This document shows, piece after piece, positions 34,119 through 43,593 of a DNA stretch of 64,000 bases. Position 1 is the stretch's first letter, and each line of letters opens with the position of its first letter. The position numbers and the translations under genes were made by a program. The notes beneath the pieces were generated by a model. It did not search any database. It worked only from the letters and a program-made list of their open reading frames with translations, and was not told where the DNA came from. The stretch lies in the NCBI RefSeq assembly GCF_003574215.1, contig NZ_AP018558.1, forward strand, positions 1,281,001-1,345,000, read 5' to 3'. The stretch is from Hydrogenophilus thermoluteolus. GTDB taxonomy: Bacteria > Pseudomonadota > Gammaproteobacteria > Burkholderiales > Rhodocyclaceae.

Positions 34119-35564
34119 ATGAACGAGCCCCGGAAGGCCACGCGGCGGTCACGCCCCAAAAAAGCGACAAAAGTGACGCGTAACGCGGAGCGCAAACTCT
34201 TCGTACTCGACACCAACGTGCTCATGCACGACCCCACAGCCCTCTTTCGTTTCGCAGAACACGACATTTACCTGCCCCTTGCCACGCTCGAAGAACTCGA
34301 TCAGCACAAGAAAGGGCTTTCCGAGGTCGCGCGCAACGTCCGGCAGGTGAGTCGGGAACTCGAAGCGATCATCGGAGAAGCCAGCCACGAAATCCGTGAC
34401 GGGTATGCGCTCACGGAACCTTCCGGAGGAATGGCCACCGGTTGCCTCTATTTCCAAACGGAAGCGATCGCCTCACCGCTTCCACCGGGGTTGCCGCTTT
34501 CGCAAAACGACAACGCGATTCTGTCGCTCGTCAAAGCGCTCTCTGAACAGTTTGCCCCGCGTCCGGTGATCCTGGTTTCCAAGGATATCAACCTGCGCAT
34601 CAAAGCGCGGGCGCTTGGCCTTCTGGCGCAAGACTACCGCAACGACAAACTGCTGGAGGACACCGACCTCCTCTACTCCGGCATCTACGAGCTCCCGCCG
34701 GGCTTCTGGGAAACCCGTGCACCCGACCTCAAAGCGTGGCGGGCCGACGGGTTCGATTGGTGGCAAACGAAAGCGCTCACCGCCGCAGACTGCTATCCCA
34801 ACGAATTCGTCGTCTCCGCGGACGACCCCTCCTTCGAAGCGCGGGTGGTCCGTTTCGAGGATGGCGCGGCGGTTTTGAAGAGCGTGCGCGACTTTCGCCA
34901 TGAAAAAAACGCCGTCTGGGGCATCACGGCGCGAAACCGCGAACAGAATTTCGCGCTCGATCTGCTCATGGATCCAGAAGTCGACCTCGTCACCATTTTG
35001 GGGCAAGCGGGTACCGGCAAGACGCTCCTTACCCTGGCCGCGGGTCTGGCGCAAACGCTCGACCAAAAAATCTACAGCGAAGTGATCTTCACCCGCGCCA
35101 CCGTCCCCATCGGCGAAGACATCGGCTTTCTGCCCGGCACCGAAGAAGAGAAGATGGCGCCGTGGATGGGGGCACTCGAAGACAACCTCGAAGTCTTGGC
35201 CGGAAACGGCGAAGGGGGCGCATGGGGCCGTGGCGCGTCGATCGAGCTCATCCGCGCCAAAGTCAAGATCAAGAGCATCAATTTCATGCGCGGGCGTACC
35301 TTCGTGCGCAAATACTTGGTGCTCGATGAAGCGCAAAACCTCACCGCCAAACAGATGAGGACGCTCATCACCCGCGCAGGGCCCGGAACCAAAGTGATCT
35401 GTCTGGGTAACTTGGCGCAGATCGACACCCCCTATCTCACTGAAGGCAGCTCTGGCCTCACCTATCTGGTCGAACGCATGAAAGGATGGGCCCACAGCGG
35501 CCACGTCACGCTGGCGCGCGGCGAACGCTCACGCCTTGCCGAAGCCGCGGCGGAACGGCTTTGA
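34119..35564 (+). CDS. PIN-PhoH2 family protein (RNase/ATPase)
   Basis: 481-residue protein joining an N-terminal PIN nuclease-like domain (LFVLDTNVLMHDPTALFRF, then acidic LSQNDNAILSLV and VSKDINLRIKA) to a C-terminal PhoH ATPase. The ATPase has Walker A GQAGTGKTLLTLAAGLAQ and Walker B KYLVLDEAQNLTAKQM. PhoH2 proteins in mycobacteria unwind and cleave RNA; in proteobacteria the role is not settled. The ATG at 34119 follows TTTTGGAG. No antitoxin-like small gene lies next to it. It is followed 9 nt later by the DUF3422 gene. Confidence 0.92.
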   Translation: MNEPRKATRRSRPKKATKVTRNAERKLFVLDTNVLMHDPTALFRFAEHDIYLPLATLEELDQHKKGLSEVARNVRQVSRELEAIIGEASHEIRDGYALTEPSGGMATGCLYFQTEAIASPLPPGLPLSQNDNAILSLVKALSEQFAPRPVILVSKDINLRIKARALGLLAQDYRNDKLLEDTDLLYSGIYELPPGFWETRAPDLKAWRADGFDWWQTKALTAADCYPNEFVVSADDPSFEARVVRFEDGAAVLKSVRDFRHEKNAVWGITARNREQNFALDLLMDPEVDLVTILGQAGTGKTLLTLAAGLAQTLDQKIYSEVIFTRATVPIGEDIGFLPGTEEEKMAPWMGALEDNLEVLAGNGEGGAWGRGASIELIRAKVKIKSINFMRGRTFVRKYLVLDEAQNLTAKQMRTLITRAGPGTKVICLGNLAQIDTPYLTEGSSGLTYLVERMKGWAHSGHVTLARGERSRLAEAAAERL

Positions 35565-35573
35565 GGAATGCCG

Positions 35574-36851
35574 ATGGCTACCGCTTTTCGTCTTCACGAC
35601 CTGCGGGAGACACTGCACAATGAACTCCATGCCCGCCCGTCGGTGGTCGTCACCGCCCCCGCTCAGGTCCGCTCCTGGGCGTTTCTCATCGAACCCGACG
35701 AACACCCCGCAGCGCGCGCCCACTGGGCCCTTCTGACCAATCGTCCCGACGTCAAACGGCTGAACGACAGCTCTGACCGCCAAGAGCTCGTCGAATACGG
35801 TGACCTGCGGGTGAAATGGGAACACCACACCGAGTTCGTCTCTTACACCGTCTATTGCGAAGGAACCCCCGGCACCGAAGCGATCCTGGCGAAACTTCCC
35901 CCGCATTGGATCGACCAAGGACCCGGATCGTTGATTGCCGCCGTCGCCGTCGACATCCAAACCATCCGCGAAACCCCGCCGGATCAGTTCATCGACGCCA
36001 TCGATCCGCTCGGTCCCACCACCGTCGCCTCGAAGATCGCCGACGGCGCCGGGTGGCTCTTCACCGACTTCCACCTCCACGACGGCATGACCCACTTCAC
36101 CATCATCGACGGTGCCATTTTGCCGCGGCAATTGGGCCGGATCGTGCAGCGGCTGATCGAAATCGAAACCTACCGCATGCTCGCCCTTTTGGCGTTTCCC
36201 GCAGCACGAATGGTGAGCGCCGAACTCTCTCTCTGGGAAAAGCGGCTGGCGCAATTGATGCACGACCTGGGCGAAGCCAACACCATCGAAAGTGAGCGGG
36301 TTCTGCTCCAACGCCTTACCCAACTGGCCGCCGAAGTCGAACGCTCGGTCGCCGACTCCAACTTCCGCTTCGGTGCTGCCGCCGCTTACTACCGCCTGGT
36401 TCAGCAGCGGGCCGATGATCTGCGCGAACAGCGCCTTTCTGGCTACTCGACCTTGAAAGGATTCTTGGAACGGCGCCTTGCCCCCGCGATGAACACCTGC
36501 GCCGCAGTGCACCGCCGCCAGGAAGAACTCTCTGCCCGCATCGCGCGTAACTCGCAACTCTTGCGCACCCGTGTCGATCTCAAACTCCAAGAGCAAAACC
36601 AGCAACTGCTGGACGAAATGAACCGCCGCGCCCGGCTGCAACTGCGGCTGCAAGAGGCGGCAGAACACTTCTCCGTGGTCGCGATCACCTACTACGGCTC
36701 GCAACTGGTGCAATACCTGGCCAAGGGCGCGAAAGGGTGGCTACCGGCATCGCCGGAACTGATCACCGCGATCGCCATTCCGGTAATTGCCGCTGCTGCC
36801 GCCTACAGCATCCACCGCCTTCGGCAGCGCCTCCACGTCTCTGTGCACTGA
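35574..36851 (+). CDS. DUF3422 family membrane-anchored protein
   Basis: About 425-residue protein of the DUF3422 family, function unknown. The N-terminus LRETLHNELHARPSVVVTAPAQVRSWAFL is the most conserved part. A helical middle (residues about 200-360) ends in two hydrophobic segments (AEHFSVVAITYYGSQLVQYL and LITAIAIPVIAAAAAYSI), giving a C-terminal membrane anchor as in CorA-like topologies. The ATG at 35574 is preferred to that at 35568 because GAGGA lies at correct spacing only for the second. It follows the PIN-PhoH gene by 9 nt and precedes purC by 27 nt. Confidence 0.84.
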   Translation: MATAFRLHDLRETLHNELHARPSVVVTAPAQVRSWAFLIEPDEHPAARAHWALLTNRPDVKRLNDSSDRQELVEYGDLRVKWEHHTEFVSYTVYCEGTPGTEAILAKLPPHWIDQGPGSLIAAVAVDIQTIRETPPDQFIDAIDPLGPTTVASKIADGAGWLFTDFHLHDGMTHFTIIDGAILPRQLGRIVQRLIEIETYRMLALLAFPAARMVSAELSLWEKRLAQLMHDLGEANTIESERVLLQRLTQLAAEVERSVADSNFRFGAAAAYYRLVQQRADDLREQRLSGYSTLKGFLERRLAPAMNTCAAVHRRQEELSARIARNSQLLRTRVDLKLQEQNQQLLDEMNRRARLQLRLQEAAEHFSVVAITYYGSQLVQYLAKGAKGWLPASPELITAIAIPVIAAAAAYSIHRLRQRLHVSVH

Positions 36852-36878
36852 ACCCTATCAGACTGAAAGAGAGAAACC

Positions 36879-37796
36879 ATGACCCAAGCGCTCTACGAAT
36901 CGAACCTCAAAAGCCTCCCGCTCATTGGCCGTGGCAAAGTGCGCGACATCTACGCAGTAGGCGACGACAAACTCCTGGTGATCGCCAGTGACCGTCTCTC
37001 CGCGTTTGACGTCATCCTGCCCGACCCAATCCCCGAAAAGGGCAAGATCCTCACCCAAATCACCGCGTTCTGGTTCGACACCCTGGAGGGAATCGTCGCC
37101 GATCAACGCACGGACATCGCGCCGGAAAGCGTCGTCGCCCCAGAGGAACGCGACCAGGTGACCGGCCGCGCGATGGTCGTGAAACGGCTCAAGCCCCTGC
37201 CCATCGAAGCCGTGGTCCGCGGCTATCTGATTGGCTCTGGCTGGAAAGAATACCAAGCGACCGGTGCCGTGTGTGGTATCCCACTTCCCGAAGGATTGCG
37301 CCTGGCCGAAAAACTCCCAGAACCGATCTTCACCCCAGCAACCAAAGCAGAGGTGGGCGAACACGACGAAAACATCTCGTTTGCCGAAGCGCAAGCGCGT
37401 TGTGCCGAAGCGCTCGCCCCGTTCGACGGCGCCGCGCTCGCTGAGGCCGCACGCAACGCGGCACTGACGCTGTACCAAAAAGCACACGACTATGCGCTCG
37501 CCCGCGGCGTGATCATCGCCGACACCAAATTCGAATTCGGCATCGACGAACACGGCACCCTTCACCTCATCGACGAAGTGCTCACACCGGACTCCTCCCG
37601 CTTTTGGCCCGCCGACGCCTGGCAACCCGGCACCAATCCGCCCTCCTTTGACAAGCAGTTCGTCCGTGACTACCTCGAATCGCTCGACTGGAACAAACAG
37701 CCCCCGGCACCGAAACTTCCGCCCGAAGTGATCGAAAAGACTCGACAGAAATACCGGGAAGCGTATGAGCGGCTGACGGGGCGGGTGTTGCCCTAA
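36879..37796 (+). CDS. purC: Phosphoribosylaminoimidazole-succinocarboxamide synthase
   Basis: ATP-dependent ligation of aspartate to CAIR, giving SAICAR in purine synthesis. PLIGRGKVRDIYAVGDDKLLVIASDRLSAFDVIL, VVKRLKPLPIEAVVRGYLIGSGWKEY, KFEFGIDEHGTLHLIDEVLTPDSSRFWP and DKQFVRDYLESLDWNKQPPAPKLP are diagnostic. At 305 residues it is the longer yeast/betaproteobacterial form, not the roughly 240-residue E. coli form. A GAGAGA stretch precedes the ATG. Confidence 0.97.
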   Translation: MTQALYESNLKSLPLIGRGKVRDIYAVGDDKLLVIASDRLSAFDVILPDPIPEKGKILTQITAFWFDTLEGIVADQRTDIAPESVVAPEERDQVTGRAMVVKRLKPLPIEAVVRGYLIGSGWKEYQATGAVCGIPLPEGLRLAEKLPEPIFTPATKAEVGEHDENISFAEAQARCAEALAPFDGAALAEAARNAALTLYQKAHDYALARGVIIADTKFEFGIDEHGTLHLIDEVLTPDSSRFWPADAWQPGTNPPSFDKQFVRDYLESLDWNKQPPAPKLPPEVIEKTRQKYREAYERLTGRVLP

Positions 37797-37838
37797 TACT
37801 CACCTCATATCGAACTGTGTGATTCCTGAGGTCTGACC

Positions 37839-39140
37839 ATGCCCCCAACCAACCCCTCACCCCACAACACCCCCCACCCTTCCGCGGCAGCGCGGCGTTT
37901 GGCGCTGGTTGCCGTCATTGCCGCTTACGTGCTGTCGTTCTTTCACCGTTTTGCGCCCGCGGGGATTGCTCCGGAGCTCGCCACGGCGTTTCAGACGAAC
38001 GCGGCGTCGCTCGGGGTGCTGGCCGCGACCTATTTTTATGTGTATACCCTGATGCAGCTTCCCACTGGGATTCTGGCCGATACCCTTGGGCCGAAACGGG
38101 TGATCGTTGCGGGCGGGTTCGTCGCAGCGGCGGGAAGCCTGCTCTTTGCGTTGGCGCCAACGCTCTCCTGGGCGATTGCCGGGCGGACCCTCACCGGTTT
38201 GGGGGTTTCGGTCACCTTCATCGCAATGCTCAAACTCTTTGCGCTCTGGTACGACGAACGGCGATTCGCGTCGCTCGTCGGTCTTGCGCTCTTTTTGGGC
38301 AACCTGGGTTCGATGCTCGCGGGAACGCCGCTCACCGCGGTTGCGCAGATCACCGGGTGGCGCGGTGTCTTTCTCTTTACCGCGCTACTTTCCTTCGTGG
38401 TGGCGCTGCTTTGTTGGCGGCTCATCGAAAACGAACCCAGCGAACACCGCCGCCCGATCGAACGCAGCACCGTGATGAACGGTTTGATGGCCATCGTGCG
38501 CAACCGGCGCACTTGGCCTGCCGTGGTTGCCAATTTCGGCATCGCGGGCAGCTTTTTTGCGTTCGCTGGCCTTTGGGCAACGCCCTACCTGATGAGCGTT
38601 CATGGCGCCGACAAAATTCTGGCGTCACACCACCTTTCTGCCTATTTCCTGGCGTTTGCCATCGGATGCCTGGCGTTGGGTGCGCTTTCGGATCGCCTGG
38701 CGCGCCGCAAAACCGTTTTGGTAGCCGCCAGCACCGTCTATGTGGCCTGTTGGGGAGCGTTCCTCACCCTTTCCGCACAACCCGTAATCGTTACCTTCCT
38801 GCTCTTTTTGGTGATGGGTTTTGCCAATGCGGCGTTCGTCCTCACTTGGGCGTGCGCGAAAGAGGTCAACCCGCCGCATCTTTCCGGGATGAGCACCGCG
38901 CTCACCAATATGGGCGGCTTTTTGAGCGGCGCTTTACTGCAGCCGATTGTTGGGGCGATCTTGGACGCGCTGGGGGGCGCGACGGTGGTCGATGGGGTCC
39001 GCCTCTACCCGCCCGACGCGATGACGGCCGCGATCAGTGTCTTGGCTGGGGCTGCTGTCATCGGGTGGCTGGCGGGTTTCATGGTCACGGAAACGCGCGC
39101 GCGCAACGTCACGCTAAACGGCGCCGAAACCAAGCGGTAA
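37839..39140 (+). CDS. MFS transporter of unknown substrate
   Basis: 433-residue major facilitator protein with twelve hydrophobic segments. The loop 2-3 motif is PTGILADTLGPKRVIVAGG (a G-x-L-a-D-x-x-G-x-[KR]-[KR] variant). The second half starts near residue 225 (TWPAVVANFGIAGSFFAFAGLW) with LGALSDRLARRKTVLV. The N-terminal 20 residues are Pro/His-rich and cytoplasmic. The substrate cannot be told from sequence. CTGAGG precedes the ATG. Its last 32 nt overlap the 3' end of the convergent hydrolase gene. Confidence 0.87.
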   Translation: MPPTNPSPHNTPHPSAAARRLALVAVIAAYVLSFFHRFAPAGIAPELATAFQTNAASLGVLAATYFYVYTLMQLPTGILADTLGPKRVIVAGGFVAAAGSLLFALAPTLSWAIAGRTLTGLGVSVTFIAMLKLFALWYDERRFASLVGLALFLGNLGSMLAGTPLTAVAQITGWRGVFLFTALLSFVVALLCWRLIENEPSEHRRPIERSTVMNGLMAIVRNRRTWPAVVANFGIAGSFFAFAGLWATPYLMSVHGADKILASHHLSAYFLAFAIGCLALGALSDRLARRKTVLVAASTVYVACWGAFLTLSAQPVIVTFLLFLVMGFANAAFVLTWACAKEVNPPHLSGMSTALTNMGGFLSGALLQPIVGAILDALGGATVVDGVRLYPPDAMTAAISVLAGAAVIGWLAGFMVTETRARNVTLNGAETKR

Positions 39141-39906
39141 TCGCGGTCATCACCTCGTCGGGCCGTTCGCGATGCGGAAGATGGCCGCAGTCGCGTAGGA
39201 TCACTTGTTCTGCCGGCCCTACGACGCCTGCGGCAATCGCGTTGGGAAACACTTCAGAGCCGTATTCGTCGCGATCCCCGTGAATCGCCAATACCGGTGC
39301 GGTGACTTTGGGCAGCACCGAAACAAGCGACCAATCCCGGAAAGCCGAATCGAGCCACGTTTCGGTCCACGCATCGAGTACCCATTGCGCTTTTGCTCCG
39401 TGCCAGCGGGTAAGCCGCGCACGTTGTTCGGGGTGCGCAAACAGCGCTTTCGCGGCACGAATGCCCTCGAGCGTGCGCTGCTCGACGAACGCCTGCGCCG
39501 CGATCGTCACCACGCCCGCGACGCGCTCTGGGTGGATTGCCGCGGCAGTGAGCGCCATCGCGCCCCCGACGCTGTGACCGAGCAATACACAGCGATCGAT
39601 TGCGAGCGCGTCCAGCACCGGCACGATGCCCGCTTGCGCCTCGTCGGCAATGAACGAAAGCGGCTGCGGCCCGTTTCTCGCGCTGGAGCGTCCGTAGCCG
39701 AGCCGATCGTAGGCATGGACGGGTACGCCGAGGGTTTGTGCCAAGCGGTCAGGAAAATCGCGCCACAGCCCTACACACCCCAACGAATCGTGGAGCAGCA
39801 AAAAAGGGACGTTCGCGCTACCAGAAGGCGCAACCGGATCCGGCTGCCAACTGGCTACGAAAAGCTTCCCCTTGGGGTGTTCGACAAAGCGTTCAAACTG
39901 GTTCAT
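39109..39906 (-). CDS. Alpha/beta hydrolase
   Basis: 265-residue alpha/beta-hydrolase fold enzyme. It shows LLLHDSLGCVGLWRDFP (oxyanion region), YDRLGYGRSS, the nucleophile elbow VLLGHSVGGAMALTAA with Ser, an acid residue in VLAIHGDRDEYG and the catalytic His in LRDCGHLPHRERPDEV. A complete Ser-Asp-His triad is therefore visible, but the substrate is unknown. ATG 39906 is chosen because the homologous core starts shortly after it. It diverges from oligopeptidase A with a 97-bp gap. Confidence 0.85.
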   Translation of the reverse strand: MNQFERFVEHPKGKLFVASWQPDPVAPSGSANVPFLLLHDSLGCVGLWRDFPDRLAQTLGVPVHAYDRLGYGRSSARNGPQPLSFIADEAQAGIVPVLDALAIDRCVLLGHSVGGAMALTAAAIHPERVAGVVTIAAQAFVEQRTLEGIRAAKALFAHPEQRARLTRWHGAKAQWVLDAWTETWLDSAFRDWSLVSVLPKVTAPVLAIHGDRDEYGSEVFPNAIAAGVVGPAEQVILRDCGHLPHRERPDEVMTAITAWFRRRLA

Positions 39907-40003
39907 CTTGCGTCCTACACGCACGTGTGCACCGGGCACGGCGAATCGCGGTTGCCGCCGGTACAATTGCGGCTATCGATTCCACTCGGTACGCGATTTT
40001 CCC

Positions 40004-42142
40004 ATGACAACGATGACAGAGAAAACCCCAACTTCCGACGACCTCACCCCTTTGCTGACCCATTGGCAATTCCCTCCGTTCGATGCGCTGATACCGGAGC
40101 GGGCAACTGCGGCGATCCGTTCTGCGCTGGCTACGGCGCAAGCCGCGGTCACTCAGGCGAAACGGGCGGTGCAGACCACAAACGCCGCGTTGACGTGGGC
40201 CGAATGGTACGCCCCTCTCGACGAAGCGCTGGAACGCTTAGGCGCGCTTTGGGGCGTGGTCGCGCATTTGCATAGTGTGCTGGACACTCCCGAGTGGCGT
40301 GCCGTCTATAACGAATTGCTGCCGGAGATGACCCGCTTTTGGAGCGAATTGGGGCAAGACCCCGATCTCTACGCGGGCATGAAGCGCTTGCTCGCGCAGG
40401 CACCGGACCTCAACGCATGGCGGCGCCGCGCTCTGGAATTGGAAGTGCGCGACCGGCTGCTTTCGGGCGCCGAACTTCCCGAGACGGCCCGTCCGCGCTT
40501 CCTTGCCATCCAGGAGCGGCTCTCTGCACTGGCAGCGAAATTTTCCGAAAACCTTCTCGATGCGACGAACGCTTATAGCGAACTCGTCACCGACGAAGCG
40601 CAATTGGCCGGGCTACCGGAAACGGTCCGTGCGATGGCGCGTGCCGCAGCAGAACGCGACGGCGCTTCGGGGTGGAAGTTCACGCTGCAGATGCCTTTTT
40701 ATCTGCCGGTGATGCAGTATGCCGAAGATCGCGCCTGGCGCGCTCGCTTTTACCGAGCCTACGCCACCCGCGCCTCCGAATTCGGTCCGCCCGAACAGGA
40801 CAACGGCCCGATTCTCACGGAAATCTTGGCACTGCGGCAGGAAGAGGCGCAGCTTTTGGGCTTTCCCCACTACGCCGCCTATTCGCTTGCGCCGAAAATG
40901 GCGCCGTCGCCGGAGGCGGTGCGCGACTTCCTGGCCGATCTGGCCCGCGCGGCGCGTCCCTACGCGGAACGGGACAAAGCGGAGTTGGAGCGCTTTGCGC
41001 GCGACACCCTGGGGGTGAGCCCACTGGAACCATGGGACATCGCGTTCGCCAGCGAAAAGCTGCGCCAAGCGAAATACGCCTTTTCCGACGACGAACTGCG
41101 GCAATACTTTCCGCTTCCCAAAGTGCTCGACGGGCTCTTCGCGCTCATCACGCGCCTCTACGGCGTCACGTTCGAAGAGGTGGTGCTGCCCACGTGGCAC
41201 GCGGACGTACGCACCTACCGGCTCGACAAAGCGGGAGAAACGGTCGGTTACCTCTACCTCGATCTCTTTGCGCGGGAGACGAAAAAAGGCGGCGCATGGA
41301 TGAACGACGCGAAAAGCCGCCATCGTCACCTCGATGGTCGCGTGGATCATCCGGTGGTCTATTTGGTGTGCAATTTCGCGCCACCTGTGGGCGACAAGCC
41401 CACTACCCTCACCCACGACGAAGTCCTCACCCTCTTTCATGAGATGGGGCACGGGCTGCACCACCTACTTACCCAAGTGGAAGAGCGCGAGATCGCCGGG
41501 CTCAACCACGTGGAATGGGACGCAGTGGAACTACCCAGTCAGTTTTTCGAATTTTTCGCGTGGGAGTGGGAAGTACTGCAGACCCTCACCGCGCATGTCG
41601 AAACGGGCGAGACACTGCCGCGCGCGCTCTTCGACAAGATGACCGCCGCGCGCTTCTTCCAGGCGGGAATGCAAACGGTCCGCCAGATCGAATTCGCGCT
41701 CTTCGACTTTCGCATCCACAGCGAATTGGGCGTTGCGGCAACCCCAGAAGGACGGCATGACGTCGCGCTAGACGACGTGATGCGGATCCTCGACGAAGTC
41801 CGCGCCGAAGTGGCGGTGTTTACTCCGCCCCAATGGCACCGCTTTCCCCACAGCTTCAGCCACATCTTCGCCGGTGGTTACGCGGCAGGGTACTACTCGT
41901 ACAAATGGGCCGAAGTGCTCGCCGCCGATGCGTATCAGGCGTTTCTGGAAGCGGCAGAAACGCGCGGCAGCGTGGTCGATCCCACGGTGGGCGAACGATT
42001 CTGGCGAGAGATCCTTGCGGTGGGGGCAAGCCGACCCGCGCTCGAATCGTTCGTTGCATTCCGCGGGCGTGAACCGAAGATCGATGCGCTGTTGGCGCTT
42101 ACACTCGGCTCCCAACCAGACACCGAACCGACGGGAGCCTGA
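40004..42142 (+). CDS. prlC: Oligopeptidase A (M3 family metallopeptidase)
   Basis: Zinc peptidase that degrades short peptides in the cytoplasm, including cleaved signal peptides. The zinc motif HEMGHGLHH is at residues 479-487, with the third ligand in GLNHVEWDAVELPSQFFEFFAWE. The N-terminal helical half and the C-terminal AGYYSYKWAEVLAADAYQAF and GSQPD region match OpdA/PrlC, and 712 residues is close to the usual size. ATG 40004 lacks a strong ribosome site; ATG 40013 is an alternative. A TACAAT -10-like box lies at 39962-39967. It overlaps nothing upstream and the esterase gene follows at once. Confidence 0.94.
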   Translation: MTTMTEKTPTSDDLTPLLTHWQFPPFDALIPERATAAIRSALATAQAAVTQAKRAVQTTNAALTWAEWYAPLDEALERLGALWGVVAHLHSVLDTPEWRAVYNELLPEMTRFWSELGQDPDLYAGMKRLLAQAPDLNAWRRRALELEVRDRLLSGAELPETARPRFLAIQERLSALAAKFSENLLDATNAYSELVTDEAQLAGLPETVRAMARAAAERDGASGWKFTLQMPFYLPVMQYAEDRAWRARFYRAYATRASEFGPPEQDNGPILTEILALRQEEAQLLGFPHYAAYSLAPKMAPSPEAVRDFLADLARAARPYAERDKAELERFARDTLGVSPLEPWDIAFASEKLRQAKYAFSDDELRQYFPLPKVLDGLFALITRLYGVTFEEVVLPTWHADVRTYRLDKAGETVGYLYLDLFARETKKGGAWMNDAKSRHRHLDGRVDHPVVYLVCNFAPPVGDKPTTLTHDEVLTLFHEMGHGLHHLLTQVEEREIAGLNHVEWDAVELPSQFFEFFAWEWEVLQTLTAHVETGETLPRALFDKMTAARFFQAGMQTVRQIEFALFDFRIHSELGVAATPEGRHDVALDDVMRILDEVRAEVAVFTPPQWHRFPHSFSHIFAGGYAAGYYSYKWAEVLAADAYQAFLEAAETRGSVVDPTVGERFWREILAVGASRPALESFVAFRGREPKIDALLALTLGSQPDTEPTGA

Positions 42143-42145
42143 GTG

Positions 42146-42757
42146 ATGGCGCTGACGCACCTGCTCTATCTCCACGGTTTTCGCTCGTCGCCGCAATCGT
42201 TCAAAGCCCAGCTGCTCAAGGCCTATTTGGCGGAGCACCATCCCGAAATCGTCTGGCACTGCCCAGCGCTGCCACCGGCCCCTTTTGCCGCCGCAGCGCT
42301 GATCGACCGCTGGTACGCCGCGCTTCCTGCGGACGCGCGACTCGGGATCGTCGGTTCGTCCCTGGGCGGTTTTTACGCCACTTGGCTCGCTGCCAAAGCC
42401 GTGACTGCGCGGGTGGTTTTGCTGAACCCTGCCATCTACCCCGCACGCGATTTACGGGCGCAGATCGGTGAGCAGACCTGCTGGCATGATCCCACGCAGC
42501 GTTTCACCTTCACCGCGGCACACGTCGCACAACTGGAAGCGCTCGCCGTGGGGCTACTTCCCAATCCCGAGCGCGTTTTGCTCGTCGCCGCAAAAGGTGA
42601 TGAGCTTCTCGACTGGCGTGAGATGGTTGCCCGCTACCCAGGGGCGCACCACTGGATGCTGGAAGGGGGGGACCATGCGCTTTCGAATTTTTCTGAGCTA
42701 CTTCCGCAGGTAGTCGCCTTTCTGGTTGCCCACACAGTGCCAGGAGCCGCACTATGA
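42146..42757 (+). CDS. YqiA/YcfP-family alpha/beta hydrolase
   Basis: 203-residue small hydrolase of the UPF0227/YqiA esterase group. The start LTHLLYLHGFRSSPQSFKAQLL, the nucleophile motif LGIVGSSLGGFYATWLA (Ser), LLNPAIYPARDL and the acid/base parts VLLVAAKGDELLDW and EGGDHALSNFSELLP are visible. YqiA of E. coli hydrolyses short acyl esters; the natural substrate is unknown. ATG 42146 has GGGAG 8 nt upstream; a GTG immediately before is also possible. The stop overlaps the xth start as ATGA. Confidence 0.88.
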   Translation: MALTHLLYLHGFRSSPQSFKAQLLKAYLAEHHPEIVWHCPALPPAPFAAAALIDRWYAALPADARLGIVGSSLGGFYATWLAAKAVTARVVLLNPAIYPARDLRAQIGEQTCWHDPTQRFTFTAAHVAQLEALAVGLLPNPERVLLVAAKGDELLDWREMVARYPGAHHWMLEGGDHALSNFSELLPQVVAFLVAHTVPGAAL

Positions 42758-43593
42758 GCTGTGATGCGAATCGGTTCGTGACCTGGAACGTCAATTCGCT
42801 CAAGGTGCGCTTGCCCCACGTGCTGCGCTATCTGGACGAAAAGCGCCCAACGCTCGTCGCGTTGCAGGAGCTGAAATGCGTCACCGAACAGGTGCCCACG
42901 GAACCGTTCGCGGAACGGGGATACCAAATTCTGGCATTTGGACAACCCACCTACAACGGCGTCGCCCTCATCGCACCCAACGAATGGCAGGCGCAGGAAG
43001 TCCATCGCGGCATCCCTGGCTTTGCCGACGACGCCGCGCGACTCTTAGCGGTTGAGTGGCGCATTCCCGCTCAAACGCGCCCCCTCTGGACCGTTTCCGC
43101 CTATTTCCCGAACGGTCAAGCAGTGGGCAGCGAAAAATTCGCGTACAAACTCCGATGGATCGAAGCGCTCACTGCGTGGCTCGCCGCGCTCGACCCCCAG
43201 CGTCAAGCGATCTTTGTGATGGGAGACGCCAATATCGCACCCGAAGCGCGCGACGCCCACCCGAGCTGGCCCGAAGAGTCGATCCACGTCTCCAGTGCCG
43301 AACGTGCCGCGTGGGCAGAACTCGTCGCGCAGGGTTTCACCGACGCCGTACGCATCTGCCACCCAGAGGAGGTCCTCTACTCGTGGTGGGATTATCGCCA
43401 AGGGGCGTTTCGGCGCAACATCGGGTTGCGGATCGATCACATCTTGGTGAGCGCGCCGCTTGCCCGATGCGTGATCGCCGCAGGCGTCGACCGGGAACCG
43501 CGGACGTGGCAGCGCCCCTCGGACCATGCGCCGGTGTGGGTGGAATGGCTTCCCCCCACAAATATGGCAACTCAATCGTCGAACTCGGTGTAA
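42754..43593 (+). CDS. xth: Exodeoxyribonuclease III
   Basis: Mg-dependent apurinic/apyrimidinic endonuclease and 3'-5' exonuclease of base-excision repair. The EEP-fold motifs are FVTWNVNSLKVRLPHVL, VALQELKC (metal Glu), SAYFPNGQAVGSEKFAYKLRWIE, VMGDANIAP (Asp/Asn), YSWWDYRQGAFRRNIGLRIDHILVS and the C-terminal PSDHAPVWVEW with catalytic His. The 279 residues fit. It overlaps the preceding esterase gene by 4 nt and converges with the oxidoreductase gene, sharing 22 nt. Confidence 0.95.
   Translation: MSCDANRFVTWNVNSLKVRLPHVLRYLDEKRPTLVALQELKCVTEQVPTEPFAERGYQILAFGQPTYNGVALIAPNEWQAQEVHRGIPGFADDAARLLAVEWRIPAQTRPLWTVSAYFPNGQAVGSEKFAYKLRWIEALTAWLAALDPQRQAIFVMGDANIAPEARDAHPSWPEESIHVSSAERAAWAELVAQGFTDAVRICHPEEVLYSWWDYRQGAFRRNIGLRIDHILVSAPLARCVIAAGVDREPRTWQRPSDHAPVWVEWLPPTNMATQSSNSV

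Noticed and set aside
37797..37838. CCTCA...TGAGG inverted repeat after purC
   Set aside because: Arms of five bases with a long loop and no U tract; the right arm is better explained as the ribosome site of the MFS gene.
40004..42142. Dcp (dipeptidyl carboxypeptidase) as an alternative for the M3 peptidase
   Set aside because: Both share HExxH and length, but the N-terminus and the GLNHVEWDAVELPSQFFE region fit oligopeptidase A better.
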